NCBI GenBank assembly: GCA_029246705.1 | Contig: JAQWMQ010000002.1 | Coordinates: 1-45,631 of the forward strand | DNA from: Phycisphaerales bacterium | GTDB lineage: Bacteria > Planctomycetota > Phycisphaerae > Phycisphaerales > SM1A02 | Reading direction: 5' to 3' | DNA length: 45,631 nt | Shown: positions 34,606 to 43,411 of the stretch, one piece after another | Layout of the letters: the number at the start of each line of letters is the position of its first letter | Numbering within the stretch: position 1 is the stretch's first letter | The notes under the pieces: generated by a model | What the model saw: the letters and a program-made list of their open reading frames with translations, nothing else | Database searches by the model: none | Told to the model about the DNA's origin: nothing | Made by a program: the position numbers and the translations under genes

Positions 34606-34927
34606 CGGGCCTTTTCGTGGGAGGCTGGGGCGTGGGGTGACGGTTCGATCCGACAAGGATAAACGAAATCGACCGGCCTCCCTGGTGCAAGGCGACTCCG
34701 GTCGAAAGGGTGGTCGACGACGTGGACCTGCCCCGCATCCTCGATGCTGCGAGAGCTGGGTGCGGCTGCACCCTCCTCGGTACCGCCCACCGCAGGCAGA
34801 AACCGCCTTTGCCAGCCGATTTGGGGCAAGTGGCTCATTCCTCCTTCCCAGTCGCTCGATTCCCGCTTATGGAGGGGGAGCATCCCGACGTCTCGTGGCA
34901 TCGGATGCGCCAACCCGGGGGATCACC
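34606..34927. other. 322-base divergent intergenic region
   Basis: It lies between the AsmA-like gene (minus) and a beta-helix gene (plus), so promoters for both are expected. The only clear structure I see is a perfect GGGTGC/GCACCC hairpin with a GGCT loop at 34758-34773. No convincing promoter hexamers or gene were found. Confidence 0.5.
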
Positions 34928-36064
34928 ATGAATCGACTGCCTGTCGCCAGTGTCTTGTTCGCATGCACGTTGTCCGCCTGCACCACCACCCTGCACGCGG
35001 ACTCGATCCTCGTTCCGGTCGGTGGTGACATCCAGGCCGCCATCGACCTCATGGGTGATGGAGACACCGTCCAGCTCGAGCCAGGAACCTACCCGTTGAC
35101 GGGCACCTTGAACACCGACGGCAAGGCGTTGACGCTCATCGGGGAGACCGGCGTCCTGGGTCAGCCGGTGAGCGTGATCGATGGACAAGGGATGCATCGC
35201 ATCATCGAGTGCCTGAACGGCGAAGGTCCCGGGACCGTCTTCGAGAACCTCTTCGTGCGCAACGGAAGATCCTCCGCGATGTACATCGTCGACAGCAGTC
35301 CGACCCTGAACAACTGCGTGTTTTCAAACAATCAAACCGATGGCACTGGCGGTGTGGCCATAATCCAGGGAGGCAACGTGCGGTTCACTGATTGCCGGTT
35401 CATCGGCAATCTGGGAAATCTTGGTGGTGCCCTGCAGAATGATTTCGAAGCAGAAACGATCCTGGTCAATTGCATGTTCGAGGGAAACCGGGCCTTGGTG
35501 TCGGCAGCCGGTTCCGGCGGTGCGATCCACAACACCCGTGGCGCCAAACTGGTGGCGACCGACTGCTCGTTCATCGAAAACCGTGCCCGGTTGGGCGGTG
35601 CGATCCACAACTTCGAGGGGACCGATGTTCTCTTGACCAACTGTACCTTCACCGGCAACCATGCCGAACTGGATGGCGGCACCATTCGCAACATCCAATG
35701 CGAGGTGACGATGGACGGATGCACGATCACGGGGAACTCGACCAAAGGTGACTCCAGTGCCATCGACAGCTTTGAGAGCATCGTGGCCCTGACCGACACG
35801 ATCATCTGCGACAACACCATGGAGCAGATCATTGGTGGATACACCGACGGCGGCGGCAACTGCATCCGTGAATTCTGCGGACAGTGCGATTGTCCTGCCG
35901 ACTTCGACGGCAACGGACAGGTCGACGGCAACGACCTTACCCTCCTTCTTTCGGAGTGGGGCTCCTGCGGGGCGACCCGCTGCCTCGCCGATCTCACCGA
36001 CGACGGACTGGTTGACGGCAGGGACCTGACACGCCTGCTCAGTGCGTGGGGTGAGTGCGACTGA
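34928..36064 (+). CDS. Secreted single-domain beta-helix protein with twin EF-hand tag
   Basis: A 378-residue exported protein. The signal region (LPVASVLFACTLSACTTTLH) contains LSAC at 15-18, which fits a lipobox, but a normal signal peptidase site near TLHA-DS is also possible. Residues about 25-315 form one right-handed beta-helix starting IQAAIDLMGDGDTVQLEPGT, with the family cap ECLNGEGPGTVFENL and N-C-x-F coils. The C-terminal 60 residues hold DFDGNGQVDGNDLTLLLSEW and DLTDDGLVDGRDLTRLLSAW, two EF-hand-like units with Cys residues between them. It is half the size of the double-helix relatives at 2620 and 5066. Role unknown; probably a surface or wall-bound structural protein. The ATG at 34928 is set by the signal peptide. 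Confidence 0.87.
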   Translation: MNRLPVASVLFACTLSACTTTLHADSILVPVGGDIQAAIDLMGDGDTVQLEPGTYPLTGTLNTDGKALTLIGETGVLGQPVSVIDGQGMHRIIECLNGEGPGTVFENLFVRNGRSSAMYIVDSSPTLNNCVFSNNQTDGTGGVAIIQGGNVRFTDCRFIGNLGNLGGALQNDFEAETILVNCMFEGNRALVSAAGSGGAIHNTRGAKLVATDCSFIENRARLGGAIHNFEGTDVLLTNCTFTGNHAELDGGTIRNIQCEVTMDGCTITGNSTKGDSSAIDSFESIVALTDTIICDNTMEQIIGGYTDGGGNCIREFCGQCDCPADFDGNGQVDGNDLTLLLSEWGSCGATRCLADLTDDGLVDGRDLTRLLSAWGECD

Positions 36065-36178
36065 TCCCCTCCTGCAGTGGGCCTGGTGGAGAAGGGACCG
36101 TTCGAAACGAACCTGCGCCGCCGGGCGATCTTGTTCATTGCCCGGTCCCTGGTCCGTTGGTACCTTCAAGGGGTGCCA

Positions 36179-39100
36179 GTGCGACTCCACCTCCTGATTC
36201 CCTCGGCCATTCCGGCGCTTTCCGGTGCCTTGTCCGTGACCGGGGCGGAGCCGCCGGTCGACTTCACGCGCGATGTCCGGCCCATTCTCTCCCAGCACTG
36301 CTTCGCCTGTCACGGTCCCGATGAAGCGGCCCGGGAGGCGGCGCTGGACCTGACGGGCTTCGACTCCGCGACCGCGGCCCTCGAGGGCGGGGTCTTCGCG
36401 ATCACGCCCGGCGACCCGGCCGCCAGTGAACTCTGGCTGCGGATCAACGACGACGAGGATCCGATGCCACCTCGGGAAGCGCACAAGCCGCTCGACCCCG
36501 AGCAGATCGAACGCCTGCGACGCTGGATCGAATCGGGTGCGAGTTACGCCCCGCACTGGGCCTGGGTGACGCCGGAACGAACGGGTGCGGAACACGAACC
36601 ACCCGCCGCGGCCTGGTCGAGTTCACCCTACGACCAGCTCCTCCATGCCAGGCTCGCCGAGGAAGGGTTCGCGCCCGCTGCGGATGCCGATCCGGTGACC
36701 TTGATGCGCCGACTCACGCTGGACCTCACCGGTTTGCCGCCTTCCGGTCGCGACGTGGCCGCCTACCTCGCCGCGGACCCCGCGCACCGCTACGAAGCGC
36801 TCGTCGATCGACTCCTCGCATCACCACACTACGGTGAACACCTCGCCGCCTACTGGCTCGACCTGGTTCGGTATGCCGACACCGTCGGGTACCACGGCGA
36901 CCAGGAACACCGCGTCTGGCCCTATCGCGACTGGGTCATCAAGGCGTTCAACGAGAACATGCCGTTCGACGCGTTCACGCGCCGACAGCTGGCCGGTGAC
37001 CTGCTCCCCGAGCCTGATCAGGACGACCTCGTCGCCTCCGCGTACAACCGACTGCTGCAGACCACCCACGAGGGCGGCCTGCAGCTCAAGGAATACCGTG
37101 CGATCTACATGGCGGACCGCGTTCGCAACGCTTCGCAGGTCTGGATGGGGGCGACCCTTGGATGCGCCCAGTGCCATGACCACAAGTACGACCCCTTCAC
37201 CGCCCATGACTTCCACGCCTTCGGTGCCTTCTTCGCGGATATCGACGACGAAGAGCACCTGCGCAAGCCCTACGACGGACTCAACGCGAACCCGACCCGA
37301 CGTGACCCGGAACTCCGGCTCGAGACCGAGGTCTCCCGGGCACGACGCGGCGAGCTGGACGCTCTACTCGCCGCGGAACGCGCCGCCCTTGCGCAGTCGA
37401 TCGACGCGCTTCCCTCCGAGGCGGCGGCCTGGGAAGGCACCCTGTCCGAACGCGTCGCCACCGCCCGACCGCGTGTCCTGAGCTGGGTCGACGACGAACT
37501 CACGACCGGGGGGTCGGTGCAGGGGGACTGGAACTTCGTGCGCGAGGCGGCGGTCGAACCTGCGAGCGGATCGCTTTACCGGCGGCAGAGCAGTCCAGGG
37601 TTGGTCCAGCATTATTCACTGGACACCACGCGGATCACGATTTCCGTCGAGGCCGGGCAGATGCTCTTCGCCTGGGTTCGTCTTGATCCCGAGGATCCGC
37701 CGAAAGCGGTCATGCTCCAGTGCCATGCTGCAGGCAGCTGGGAACATCGCGCGGTCTGGGGCAGTGACGACATCGTCTACGGCTTGAGTGACGCGAGCCG
37801 ACCCGCCTACCAGCGGATGGGTGCGTTGCCGGCAGCCGGTGCCTGGCACCGACTCGAGGTGCCTTTCGCCTCGATCGGGCTCGAACCGGGTGCAGTGGTC
37901 GACGGCATCGCCTTCACGCAGTTCGGTGGAACGGTGCTCTGGGACCAGGCGGGCGCGGAAGCGGATGGCCCCGCACCCGCCGACGTGCTCGACGCCCTGG
38001 CGACCGAACGCACCGAACGCACCGACGCGCAGATCGCTCGACTTCGTGCGTTCCAGCGTGCGGAGTCCCCGGTGGTCAGGGCCCATGAGACGCGCCTCGA
38101 CACGCTGGTAGGCGAACGTGCGGCGATCACCGACCGCCTCGAGCGCACGCTCTACACCCGAACCCTCGAGACTCCGCGAGAGGTTCGCATCCTGCCCCGG
38201 GGGAACTGGCTCGATGAGAGCGGTCCCCTGGTCGAACCGGCGATACCCGCGGTGTTCGGTTCGATTCCAGTCACGACGACCGGAGCTCGACCAACCCGAC
38301 TGGACCTGGCCGAATGGCTTTGCCTTCCCCAGGAGCAGGGTGGCGTGGACTGGCTCACCGCCCGTGTCTTCGTGAACCGGATCTGGGGACGTCTCTTCGG
38401 TGAGGCGTTGTGTCCCTCGGTGGAGGATCTTGGCGGGCAGGGTCGACCACCGACCAACCTGCCGCTGCTTGATCTCCTCACGCTCGACTTCATCGATTCG
38501 GGGTGGGACATCAAGGCCCTGGTCCGTTCGCTCGTCCTGACCCGCGCCTATCGACAGTCATCGATTCCCGATCCGGAGCTCGCGCGACATGACCCGGAAA
38601 ACCTCTTGTCCGGCCGGCAGTCGCGACACCGCATGAGTGCGGAGATGGTCCGAGACACCGCGCTCAAGGTCAGTGGCCTGCTCGTCGATCATCGCGGCGG
38701 CCGGAGCGTGAAGCCGCCCCAGCCTGCGGGTTACTACCGGCACCTGAACTTCCCGACCCGGAGCTACCACCCCGACACCGACGAGTCGCAGTGGCGGCGC
38801 GGGGTGTACGTCCACTGGCAGCGGCAGTTCCTGCACCCGATGCTGCGCGCCTTCGATGCGCCTACGCGCGAGGAGTGCACTGCAAGGCGAACGGAATCGA
38901 ACACTCCGCTCGCCGCCCTCGTACTGATGAACGACCCGACCTACGTCGAAGCCGCGCGCGCCTTCGCGGAGCGCGTACTGCTCGAGGCTCCGGCGGATGA
39001 CGCGGCACGGATCAGCTTCGCGATGCGCGAGGCGACCGCGCGGATCCCGACCCCCGAGGAAGTGGGGGTCCTGCAAGGACTCCTCGAGGCGAGTCGGCTT

Positions 39101-39250
39101 CGGTACGCCGAGGAACCGGACGCGGTCGAGGCGCTCCTCTCGGTGGGGTCCGCGCCACGGTCCACGGCGTACACTCCGGCCGAACTCGCGGCCTGGACCC
39201 ACCTGACCCGCACCATGCTCAACCTCCACGAGACGATCACCCGTGAATGA
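36179..39250 (+). CDS. Planctomycete cytochrome-like / DUF1549 / DUF1553 protein
   Basis: About 1023 residues, exported. The N-terminal region has a c-type heme motif CFACH (41-45) within FTRDVRPILSQHCFACHGPD, as in planctomycete cytochrome C (PSC/PSD1) domains. DUF1549 follows (LTLDLTGLPPSGRDVAAYLA, then CAQCHDHKYDPF at 329-340). The middle third is less conserved and DUF1553 is C-terminal (FVNRIWGRLFGEALCPSVED, SRHRMSAEMVRDTALKVSG). The family usually pairs with a DUF1501 protein, as here (8-base overlap), and is thought to act at the surface in polymer or sulfated-sugar catabolism. I chose GTG at 36179, five bases after AGGGG, because a signal peptide follows; an upstream ATG at 36077 is open but less likely. 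Confidence 0.9.
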   Translation: MRLHLLIPSAIPALSGALSVTGAEPPVDFTRDVRPILSQHCFACHGPDEAAREAALDLTGFDSATAALEGGVFAITPGDPAASELWLRINDDEDPMPPREAHKPLDPEQIERLRRWIESGASYAPHWAWVTPERTGAEHEPPAAAWSSSPYDQLLHARLAEEGFAPAADADPVTLMRRLTLDLTGLPPSGRDVAAYLAADPAHRYEALVDRLLASPHYGEHLAAYWLDLVRYADTVGYHGDQEHRVWPYRDWVIKAFNENMPFDAFTRRQLAGDLLPEPDQDDLVASAYNRLLQTTHEGGLQLKEYRAIYMADRVRNASQVWMGATLGCAQCHDHKYDPFTAHDFHAFGAFFADIDDEEHLRKPYDGLNANPTRRDPELRLETEVSRARRGELDALLAAERAALAQSIDALPSEAAAWEGTLSERVATARPRVLSWVDDELTTGGSVQGDWNFVREAAVEPASGSLYRRQSSPGLVQHYSLDTTRITISVEAGQMLFAWVRLDPEDPPKAVMLQCHAAGSWEHRAVWGSDDIVYGLSDASRPAYQRMGALPAAGAWHRLEVPFASIGLEPGAVVDGIAFTQFGGTVLWDQAGAEADGPAPADVLDALATERTERTDAQIARLRAFQRAESPVVRAHETRLDTLVGERAAITDRLERTLYTRTLETPREVRILPRGNWLDESGPLVEPAIPAVFGSIPVTTTGARPTRLDLAEWLCLPQEQGGVDWLTARVFVNRIWGRLFGEALCPSVEDLGGQGRPPTNLPLLDLLTLDFIDSGWDIKALVRSLVLTRAYRQSSIPDPELARHDPENLLSGRQSRHRMSAEMVRDTALKVSGLLVDHRGGRSVKPPQPAGYYRHLNFPTRSYHPDTDESQWRRGVYVHWQRQFLHPMLRAFDAPTREECTARRTESNTPLAALVLMNDPTYVEAARAFAERVLLEAPADDAARISFAMREATARIPTPEEVGVLQGLLEASRLRYAEEPDAVEALLSVGSAPRSTAYTPAELAAWTHLTRTMLNLHETITRE

Positions 39251-40712
39251 CCTGCCCCCGCACATCCTCCGCCAGCTCGAGCGCGTGAACCGGCGTCAGT
39301 TCCTCGGTTCGCTGTCGATGGGTGTGGGTGCGGCCGCACTCAGTCAGTGGTCGCCCCTGGAGGCTCTTGCCCAGCAGACCCAGCAGACCCAGCAGGCCCA
39401 GCAGGCGGTCGAAGCGCCCCAGCCAAGCCCGCACCACCTGCCACGCGCCAAGCGGGTGATCTTCCTCTGCATGGCCGGGGGGCCGAGTCACCTGGAGACC
39501 TTCGACGACAAGCCACGACTGCGCGAGCTCGACGGCACCCCGATGCCGGAGTCCTTCACCAGGGGCATGCCGATCGCGCAGCTCCAGGGAAAGCCCCTGA
39601 CCTGTCTTGGTTCGCCCGCGCAGTTCACCCGTCACGGGGAGAGCGGTCAGTCGATCAGCAGCTACCTGCCCCACATCGGTTCGGTCGCCGACGACATCGC
39701 GATCGTTCGTTCGATGGTCACCGAACAGATCAACCACGACCCTGCCCACACCTTCATGAACACCGGGTCGATCATCTCCGGTCGTCCGAGCATGGGGTCC
39801 TGGGTCAACTACGGACTCGGTTCGATCAACGAGAACCTCCCGGGCTTCGTCGTCCTCACCAGTGTCGGCGGCCGCAACCCCCAGCCGATCGCCTCCCGGC
39901 AGTGGTCGAGCGGCTTCCTGCCGAGCCACCTGCAGGGGGTCGAATTCCACGGGCAAGGGGACCCTGTCCACTACGTCAAGAACCCACCCGGGATCACCAG
40001 CGATCAGCAGGAACACTTCGTCTCGGCGGTGCGCGACCTCAACCGACTGCGGGCGGAGACCACGCACGACGCCGAGATCGACGCGCGCATCAAGCAGTAC
40101 GAGCTTGCGTTTCGCATGCAGACCTCGATTCCCGACCTGATGGACATCTCCGGTGAATCGAAGGCGACCCTCGAGGCGTACGGTGCGACGCCCGGTGACG
40201 GATCATTCGCGAGCAACTGCCTGCTCGCACGGCGGCTCGCCGAGCGTGGGGTCCGCTTCATCCATCTCTACCACCGCGGGTGGGACCACCATGGCGGACT
40301 GAAGCAGTACATGGATGTCTGCTGCAACCATTGCGACCAGCCGAGCGCTGCGTTGATCAACGATCTGAAGCAGCGGGGGATGCTCGAGGACACGCTCGTG
40401 ATCTGGGGCGGCGAATTCGGCCGCACCCCGATGTCCCAGGGCGGTGGTGAGGACCCCGGGCGGGACCACCACATCAAGGGCTTCTCGATGTTCATGGCCG
40501 GCGGGGGGGTCAAGGGTGGCGTGACCCACGGTGCCACCGACGAGCTCGGCTACGACGCGGTCGAGGACGTGGTTCACGTGCGAGACCTCCACGCCACGAT
40601 GCTGCATCTGCTCGGTCTCGACCATGAACGACTCTCGGTACCCTTCCAGGGTCTTGATGTCAGGTTGACCGGCGTCGAACCGGCACGGGTGGTGCACCCG
40701 CTGCTTGCTTGA
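39243..40712 (+). CDS. DUF1501 family exported protein
   Basis: A 489-residue protein with a twin-arginine-like export signal (NRRQFLGSLSMGVGAAAL). The body matches DUF1501: RVIFLCMAGGPSHLETFDDK, VRSMVTEQINHDPAHTFMNTG, IHLYHRGWDHHGG, VIWGGEFGRTPMSQ and DPGRDHHIKGFSMFMAGGG. The fold resembles alkaline-phosphatase-like sulfatases, with several Asp/His residues kept, though DUF1501 proteins have no proven enzyme activity that I can name. Between the signal and the body lies a Gln-rich stretch (QQTQQTQQAQQAVEA) from a nine-base DNA repeat. The start is GTG at 39243, overlapping the upstream stop by eight bases. It forms an operon with the DUF1549/1553 gene. Confidence 0.92.
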   Translation: MNDLPPHILRQLERVNRRQFLGSLSMGVGAAALSQWSPLEALAQQTQQTQQAQQAVEAPQPSPHHLPRAKRVIFLCMAGGPSHLETFDDKPRLRELDGTPMPESFTRGMPIAQLQGKPLTCLGSPAQFTRHGESGQSISSYLPHIGSVADDIAIVRSMVTEQINHDPAHTFMNTGSIISGRPSMGSWVNYGLGSINENLPGFVVLTSVGGRNPQPIASRQWSSGFLPSHLQGVEFHGQGDPVHYVKNPPGITSDQQEHFVSAVRDLNRLRAETTHDAEIDARIKQYELAFRMQTSIPDLMDISGESKATLEAYGATPGDGSFASNCLLARRLAERGVRFIHLYHRGWDHHGGLKQYMDVCCNHCDQPSAALINDLKQRGMLEDTLVIWGGEFGRTPMSQGGGEDPGRDHHIKGFSMFMAGGGVKGGVTHGATDELGYDAVEDVVHVRDLHATMLHLLGLDHERLSVPFQGLDVRLTGVEPARVVHPLLA

Positions 40713-40721
40713 GGAGATCCG

Positions 40722-41153
40722 ATGGAACCGGAGAACATGGATCCGCTTCTGCAGGCCTACGTCGATCGTGGAGCGTGCAACTGCCCCAGCTGTTTCTACG
40801 ACTTGCAGGGGTTGCGTTCCGCTCGATGCCCGGAATGCGGGGAAACGATCCGTCTCGCCCTCCAGGGTGACTCCGACCGTCGAAGCGGCTGGTTGGTCGG
40901 CATGATCTCCCTGTCATCGATGTTCGGACTCTTCGGCGTCTTCGTGCCACTGACGGTGCTCGTCGGGGAGGGGCCGCCCGGGAGGATGTGGTCGCTGTAT
41001 CTCGGTGCACTCCTGAGCTGGCCGTTGATGATCTTCTGGCTGCTCTGTCGTCGTCGATTCCCCCGGTGGCCGGACGGCGTGCGACAAGCACTGTCCACGG
41101 GGGCGCTGCTGCTCGTGATCGGCTTGATACTGCTCGTCCTCTTCCAGATATGA
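40722..41153 (+). CDS. Zinc-ribbon membrane protein
   Basis: A 143-residue protein starting nine bases after the DUF1501 stop, with GGAG upstream. The N-terminal part has two Cys pairs, CPSCFYDLQGLRSARCPECG, a zinc ribbon common in Phycisphaerae membrane proteins. Three hydrophobic helices follow (MISLSSMFGLFGVFVPLTVL, YLGALLSWPLMIFWLL and LLLVIGLILLVLF). No function is known. The spacing suggests it is the third gene of the cytochrome-like/DUF1501 operon, though it could simply read through. Confidence 0.8.
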   Translation: MEPENMDPLLQAYVDRGACNCPSCFYDLQGLRSARCPECGETIRLALQGDSDRRSGWLVGMISLSSMFGLFGVFVPLTVLVGEGPPGRMWSLYLGALLSWPLMIFWLLCRRRFPRWPDGVRQALSTGALLLVIGLILLVLFQI

Positions 41154-41332
41154 TCGTCAAGGCCGCCCGAGGCACCCGCTTCTTGCCTGAAACGAGGATC
41201 GGTCGGATCCCATCAACCGTCCTGCGTCCCAGGAACCCGCTATTTACGAAAAAAACGACGTGCATGCCGTCACATTCCCGGCTGAGAGGTCTATGGCCAC
41301 GCGGCAACGACGCCATCTTCAGTTCACTCAGC

Positions 41333-41338
41333 AAGGAG
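41333..41338 (+). promoter_or_regulatory. Shine-Dalgarno AAGGAG of the orphan secreted gene
   Basis: AAGGAG is seven bases before the ATG at 41346. It fixes the start in front of the signal peptide. Confidence 0.75.
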
Positions 41339-41345
41339 CACGTTC

Positions 41346-41978
41346 ATGAATCTCTTCAAGTCAACCTGTCTCGCGGTCGTTCTTCTGGTCAATGTGGCCT
41401 CGACGGTCAGCGCCGATGACTACCGGTGGATCAACTTCGGCGGTTCAGGCGGAGGTGCGGTCGGCGGCTACTTGACCGACGGCGATCTCGACTCAACCCG
41501 CTCCGAACCGACCACCTACACCTTCTACAATGAACTCCGAGTCGTCGATGGTGACAAGATCGTGCTCACCATCTGGGGGCATGCCATGGAGGCCTTTGAA
41601 TATCGTTGGTCGCCCTCTCTTCGAACCTGGTACGTCTCGAGCACGAAATTCAACTTCCCCGCCCGTTCAATCGTCATTCACCGGACCACCGGTGGTGACC
41701 GCATCACCGGCTTCCGGGTGCCGGGCGCTTCCCAGTACTCCGACTACTACTTCGACTGGGAATCGGCCCAGAGCTATTACGACGGATCGGAGTACGTTTA
41801 TGGAATGGGCGTGGTGAACTGCGATGTCGTCTGGATGAACACGACCTGCTGCTCGATGGCCATCTTCGGCGATCGGCCCGGGATCGATTACGGGATGAGC
41901 TGGCAGATCTACGGCCAGCTGTGGGTGCGCACCGTCGGGGCCAGCCTGCCGGACCTGCCCCGCAACCTCTTCCGCTGA
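41346..41978 (+). CDS. Orphan secreted protein
   Basis: A 210-residue exported protein with a signal peptide (core CLAVVLLVNVASTVSA). The mature part is rich in Tyr, Trp, Gly and Ser (YRWINFGGSGGGAVGGYL, RWSPSLRTWYVSSTKFNF, SYYDGSEYVYG) and probably all-beta. Three Cys occur late (NCDVVW, TTCCSM). No EF-hand tag or known domain is recognised. It has a private promoter region of 192 bases and a strong terminator behind it, so it is monocistronic. Confidence 0.75.
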   Translation: MNLFKSTCLAVVLLVNVASTVSADDYRWINFGGSGGGAVGGYLTDGDLDSTRSEPTTYTFYNELRVVDGDKIVLTIWGHAMEAFEYRWSPSLRTWYVSSTKFNFPARSIVIHRTTGGDRITGFRVPGASQYSDYYFDWESAQSYYDGSEYVYGMGVVNCDVVWMNTTCCSMAIFGDRPGIDYGMSWQIYGQLWVRTVGASLPDLPRNLFR

Positions 41979-42000
41979 ACGACGACTCGTCGATCGAACG

Positions 42001-42040
42001 ACAACGCCCCGCGGCAGTTTCGCCGCGGGGCGTTGTCTTT
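42001..42040. terminator. Bidirectional terminator between convergent genes
   Basis: A perfect 15-bp stem (42001-42015 with 42022-42036) with a 6-base loop AGTTTC is followed by CTTTT. It lies between the orphan secreted gene and the end of the minus-strand lectin-fold gene, and can serve both. Confidence 0.85.
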
Positions 42041-42071
42041 TCGAGATCCGTTCTGGAGTTCAGGCCCAGGG

Positions 42072-43082
42072 TCAGGGGCCCCAGGCGCCAAGAAGCATGT
42101 TCAGATCCGCTCCGTCGACGAGGTTGTCCTGGTTGATGTCGGCGACGCTTGAGGTCTGTCCCCAGTCACCGAGGAGCATGTTGAGATCCGCTCCGTCGAC
42201 GATGCCGTCCGAGTTGATGTCGCCGGCGCGTCCATCATCGCATGGATTGGATGCACTCTCGCAGAAGACATCCCGACCCAGCCAGGTTCCGGCGCAATCC
42301 GATTCGAAGGTGCGGATGCAGGTGTTCTCATCGATGCAGCATCCGCCGACCTGATCACCCACGAGATTTCCCTCGATGATGCAGAAGTCATCGAGCCAGC
42401 CCCGATCGCCGGTTGAGGCTGCGACGAACCCCCATGAATAAGCCGCCAGGCCAAGATGTGCGGTGGTGAGGTTCGAGAGGTCGTTGATGCCGTTGACCGT
42501 GGCTTCGGGATCTTCGTACAGTTTGTCGCCGTAGCTTATCGAGCCTTCCGAGGCGTCATACCAGACGTAGACCGTCGAGTCCGAGTCGTCCCGAAACGTA
42601 TCCGACTGGATTTCGGAGAAACCGTTCTGCCATAAACGAGTGGACTCACCCAGGATGTCCTTGTCGCCGTAGTTTTCGATGCTCCCCGCCACCGAATAGC
42701 CCGTCATCAGATCGGGCCTTGACTCGTCGAACTCGAGCGCAACGAAGAAGGCCAGCCCGATTTCACCATTGATCGGTGAATTGAAATCGATGTGGTAGCG
42801 GATCGAGACCGCCCAGTCCTGCTGCATGTCGATCTTCCAGCCGTTGCTGATGATGCCGCTGAACTTGTTGTCTCCAGGGTTCACGATCGGTGATGGAAAC
42901 TCGAGACGTCCGTTCTGCTCCACGCACTGAAGCGTTGAGGGGTCGGTGGAAAAGTTCATCCAGGATTGTGCAGTGTCGTTGTCAGTGAAATCGTCTTCGT
43001 ACACACAGTCCTGCGCTGATGTGGCCTGAACCAGCAACAGTGTGATCAGGCTTCCAGTGACACGGGTGGGGGTATTTTGCAT
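42072..43082 (-). CDS. Secreted lectin-fold-like protein with twin EF-hand tag
   Basis: A 336-residue exported protein. A signal peptide covers about residues 1-23. Residues about 24-240 look like a concanavalin A-type beta sandwich (YEDDFTDNDTAQSWMNFS, NGRLEFPSP, WAVSIRYHIDF, GLAFFVALEF, STVYVWYDAS, HLGLAAYSWGF), as in secreted sugar-binding modules. A Cys-rich unit, CCIDENTCIRTFESDCAGTW, follows, which is frequent in Phycisphaerae secreted proteins. The tail has INSDGIVDGADLNMLLGDWG and INQDNLVDGADLNMLLGAWG, nearly identical EF-hand-like units. It probably binds carbohydrate at the surface. AAGGAG stands seven bases upstream of the start. Confidence 0.85.
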   Translation of the reverse strand: MQNTPTRVTGSLITLLLVQATSAQDCVYEDDFTDNDTAQSWMNFSTDPSTLQCVEQNGRLEFPSPIVNPGDNKFSGIISNGWKIDMQQDWAVSIRYHIDFNSPINGEIGLAFFVALEFDESRPDLMTGYSVAGSIENYGDKDILGESTRLWQNGFSEIQSDTFRDDSDSTVYVWYDASEGSISYGDKLYEDPEATVNGINDLSNLTTAHLGLAAYSWGFVAASTGDRGWLDDFCIIEGNLVGDQVGGCCIDENTCIRTFESDCAGTWLGRDVFCESASNPCDDGRAGDINSDGIVDGADLNMLLGDWGQTSSVADINQDNLVDGADLNMLLGAWGP

Positions 43083-43089
43083 GCTTCAT

Positions 43090-43095
43090 CTCCTT
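43090..43095 (-). promoter_or_regulatory. Shine-Dalgarno AAGGAG of the lectin-fold gene
   Basis: Read on the minus strand, AAGGAG lies seven bases before the ATG at 43082. Confidence 0.75.
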
Positions 43096-43228
43096 GATTT
43101 GACGAATGATCCAGAAGCCTATCCCCGTATGAATCTCCTCAACATGGGGTCTTTGCCCCACTTCAATCGAGGGACCTCTCCAGCCCGGCATCGATTGTGC
43201 GGAATACGTTCAAGTTGTTTTTCTGAAT

Positions 43229-43240
43229 CCACTTAAGTGG
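43229..43240. promoter_or_regulatory. Perfect 12-bp palindrome CCACTTAAGTGG
   Basis: A self-complementary 12-mer lies 172 bases upstream of the AEC transporter start and 147 from the lectin-fold gene start. It may be an operator for a dimeric regulator; no regulator is encoded nearby, so this is a hint only. Confidence 0.35.
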
Positions 43241-43411
43241 GCGGTTGTTCCGGTTTTTTCGGGATCGAAGCACTCGGTACTGCCGAATTCACTCCGGTAC
43301 GCGATCCAGAGCATGCAGTCGATCGGATTCGTTGCATGGGTTGCGTTAACATCATGCCTTCCGGACCTGCGTGCCAGAATGATTGCCAAGACTTGCTGGG
43401 AGATTTGCCTG

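Larger units (their letters stand above)
43083..43411. other. 329-base divergent intergenic region
   Basis: It separates the lectin-fold gene (minus) from the AEC transporter (plus). It is AT-rich relative to neighbours and holds a perfect 12-bp palindrome and T runs at about 43215-43222 and 43254-43259. No gene or RNA could be recognised in it. Confidence 0.5.

Noticed and set aside
39362-39415. Short CAG-CAG-ACC type repeats considered as a regulatory or CRISPR-like repeat
   Set aside because: They are in frame within the DUF1501 gene and encode the Gln-rich linker; there are no spacers.
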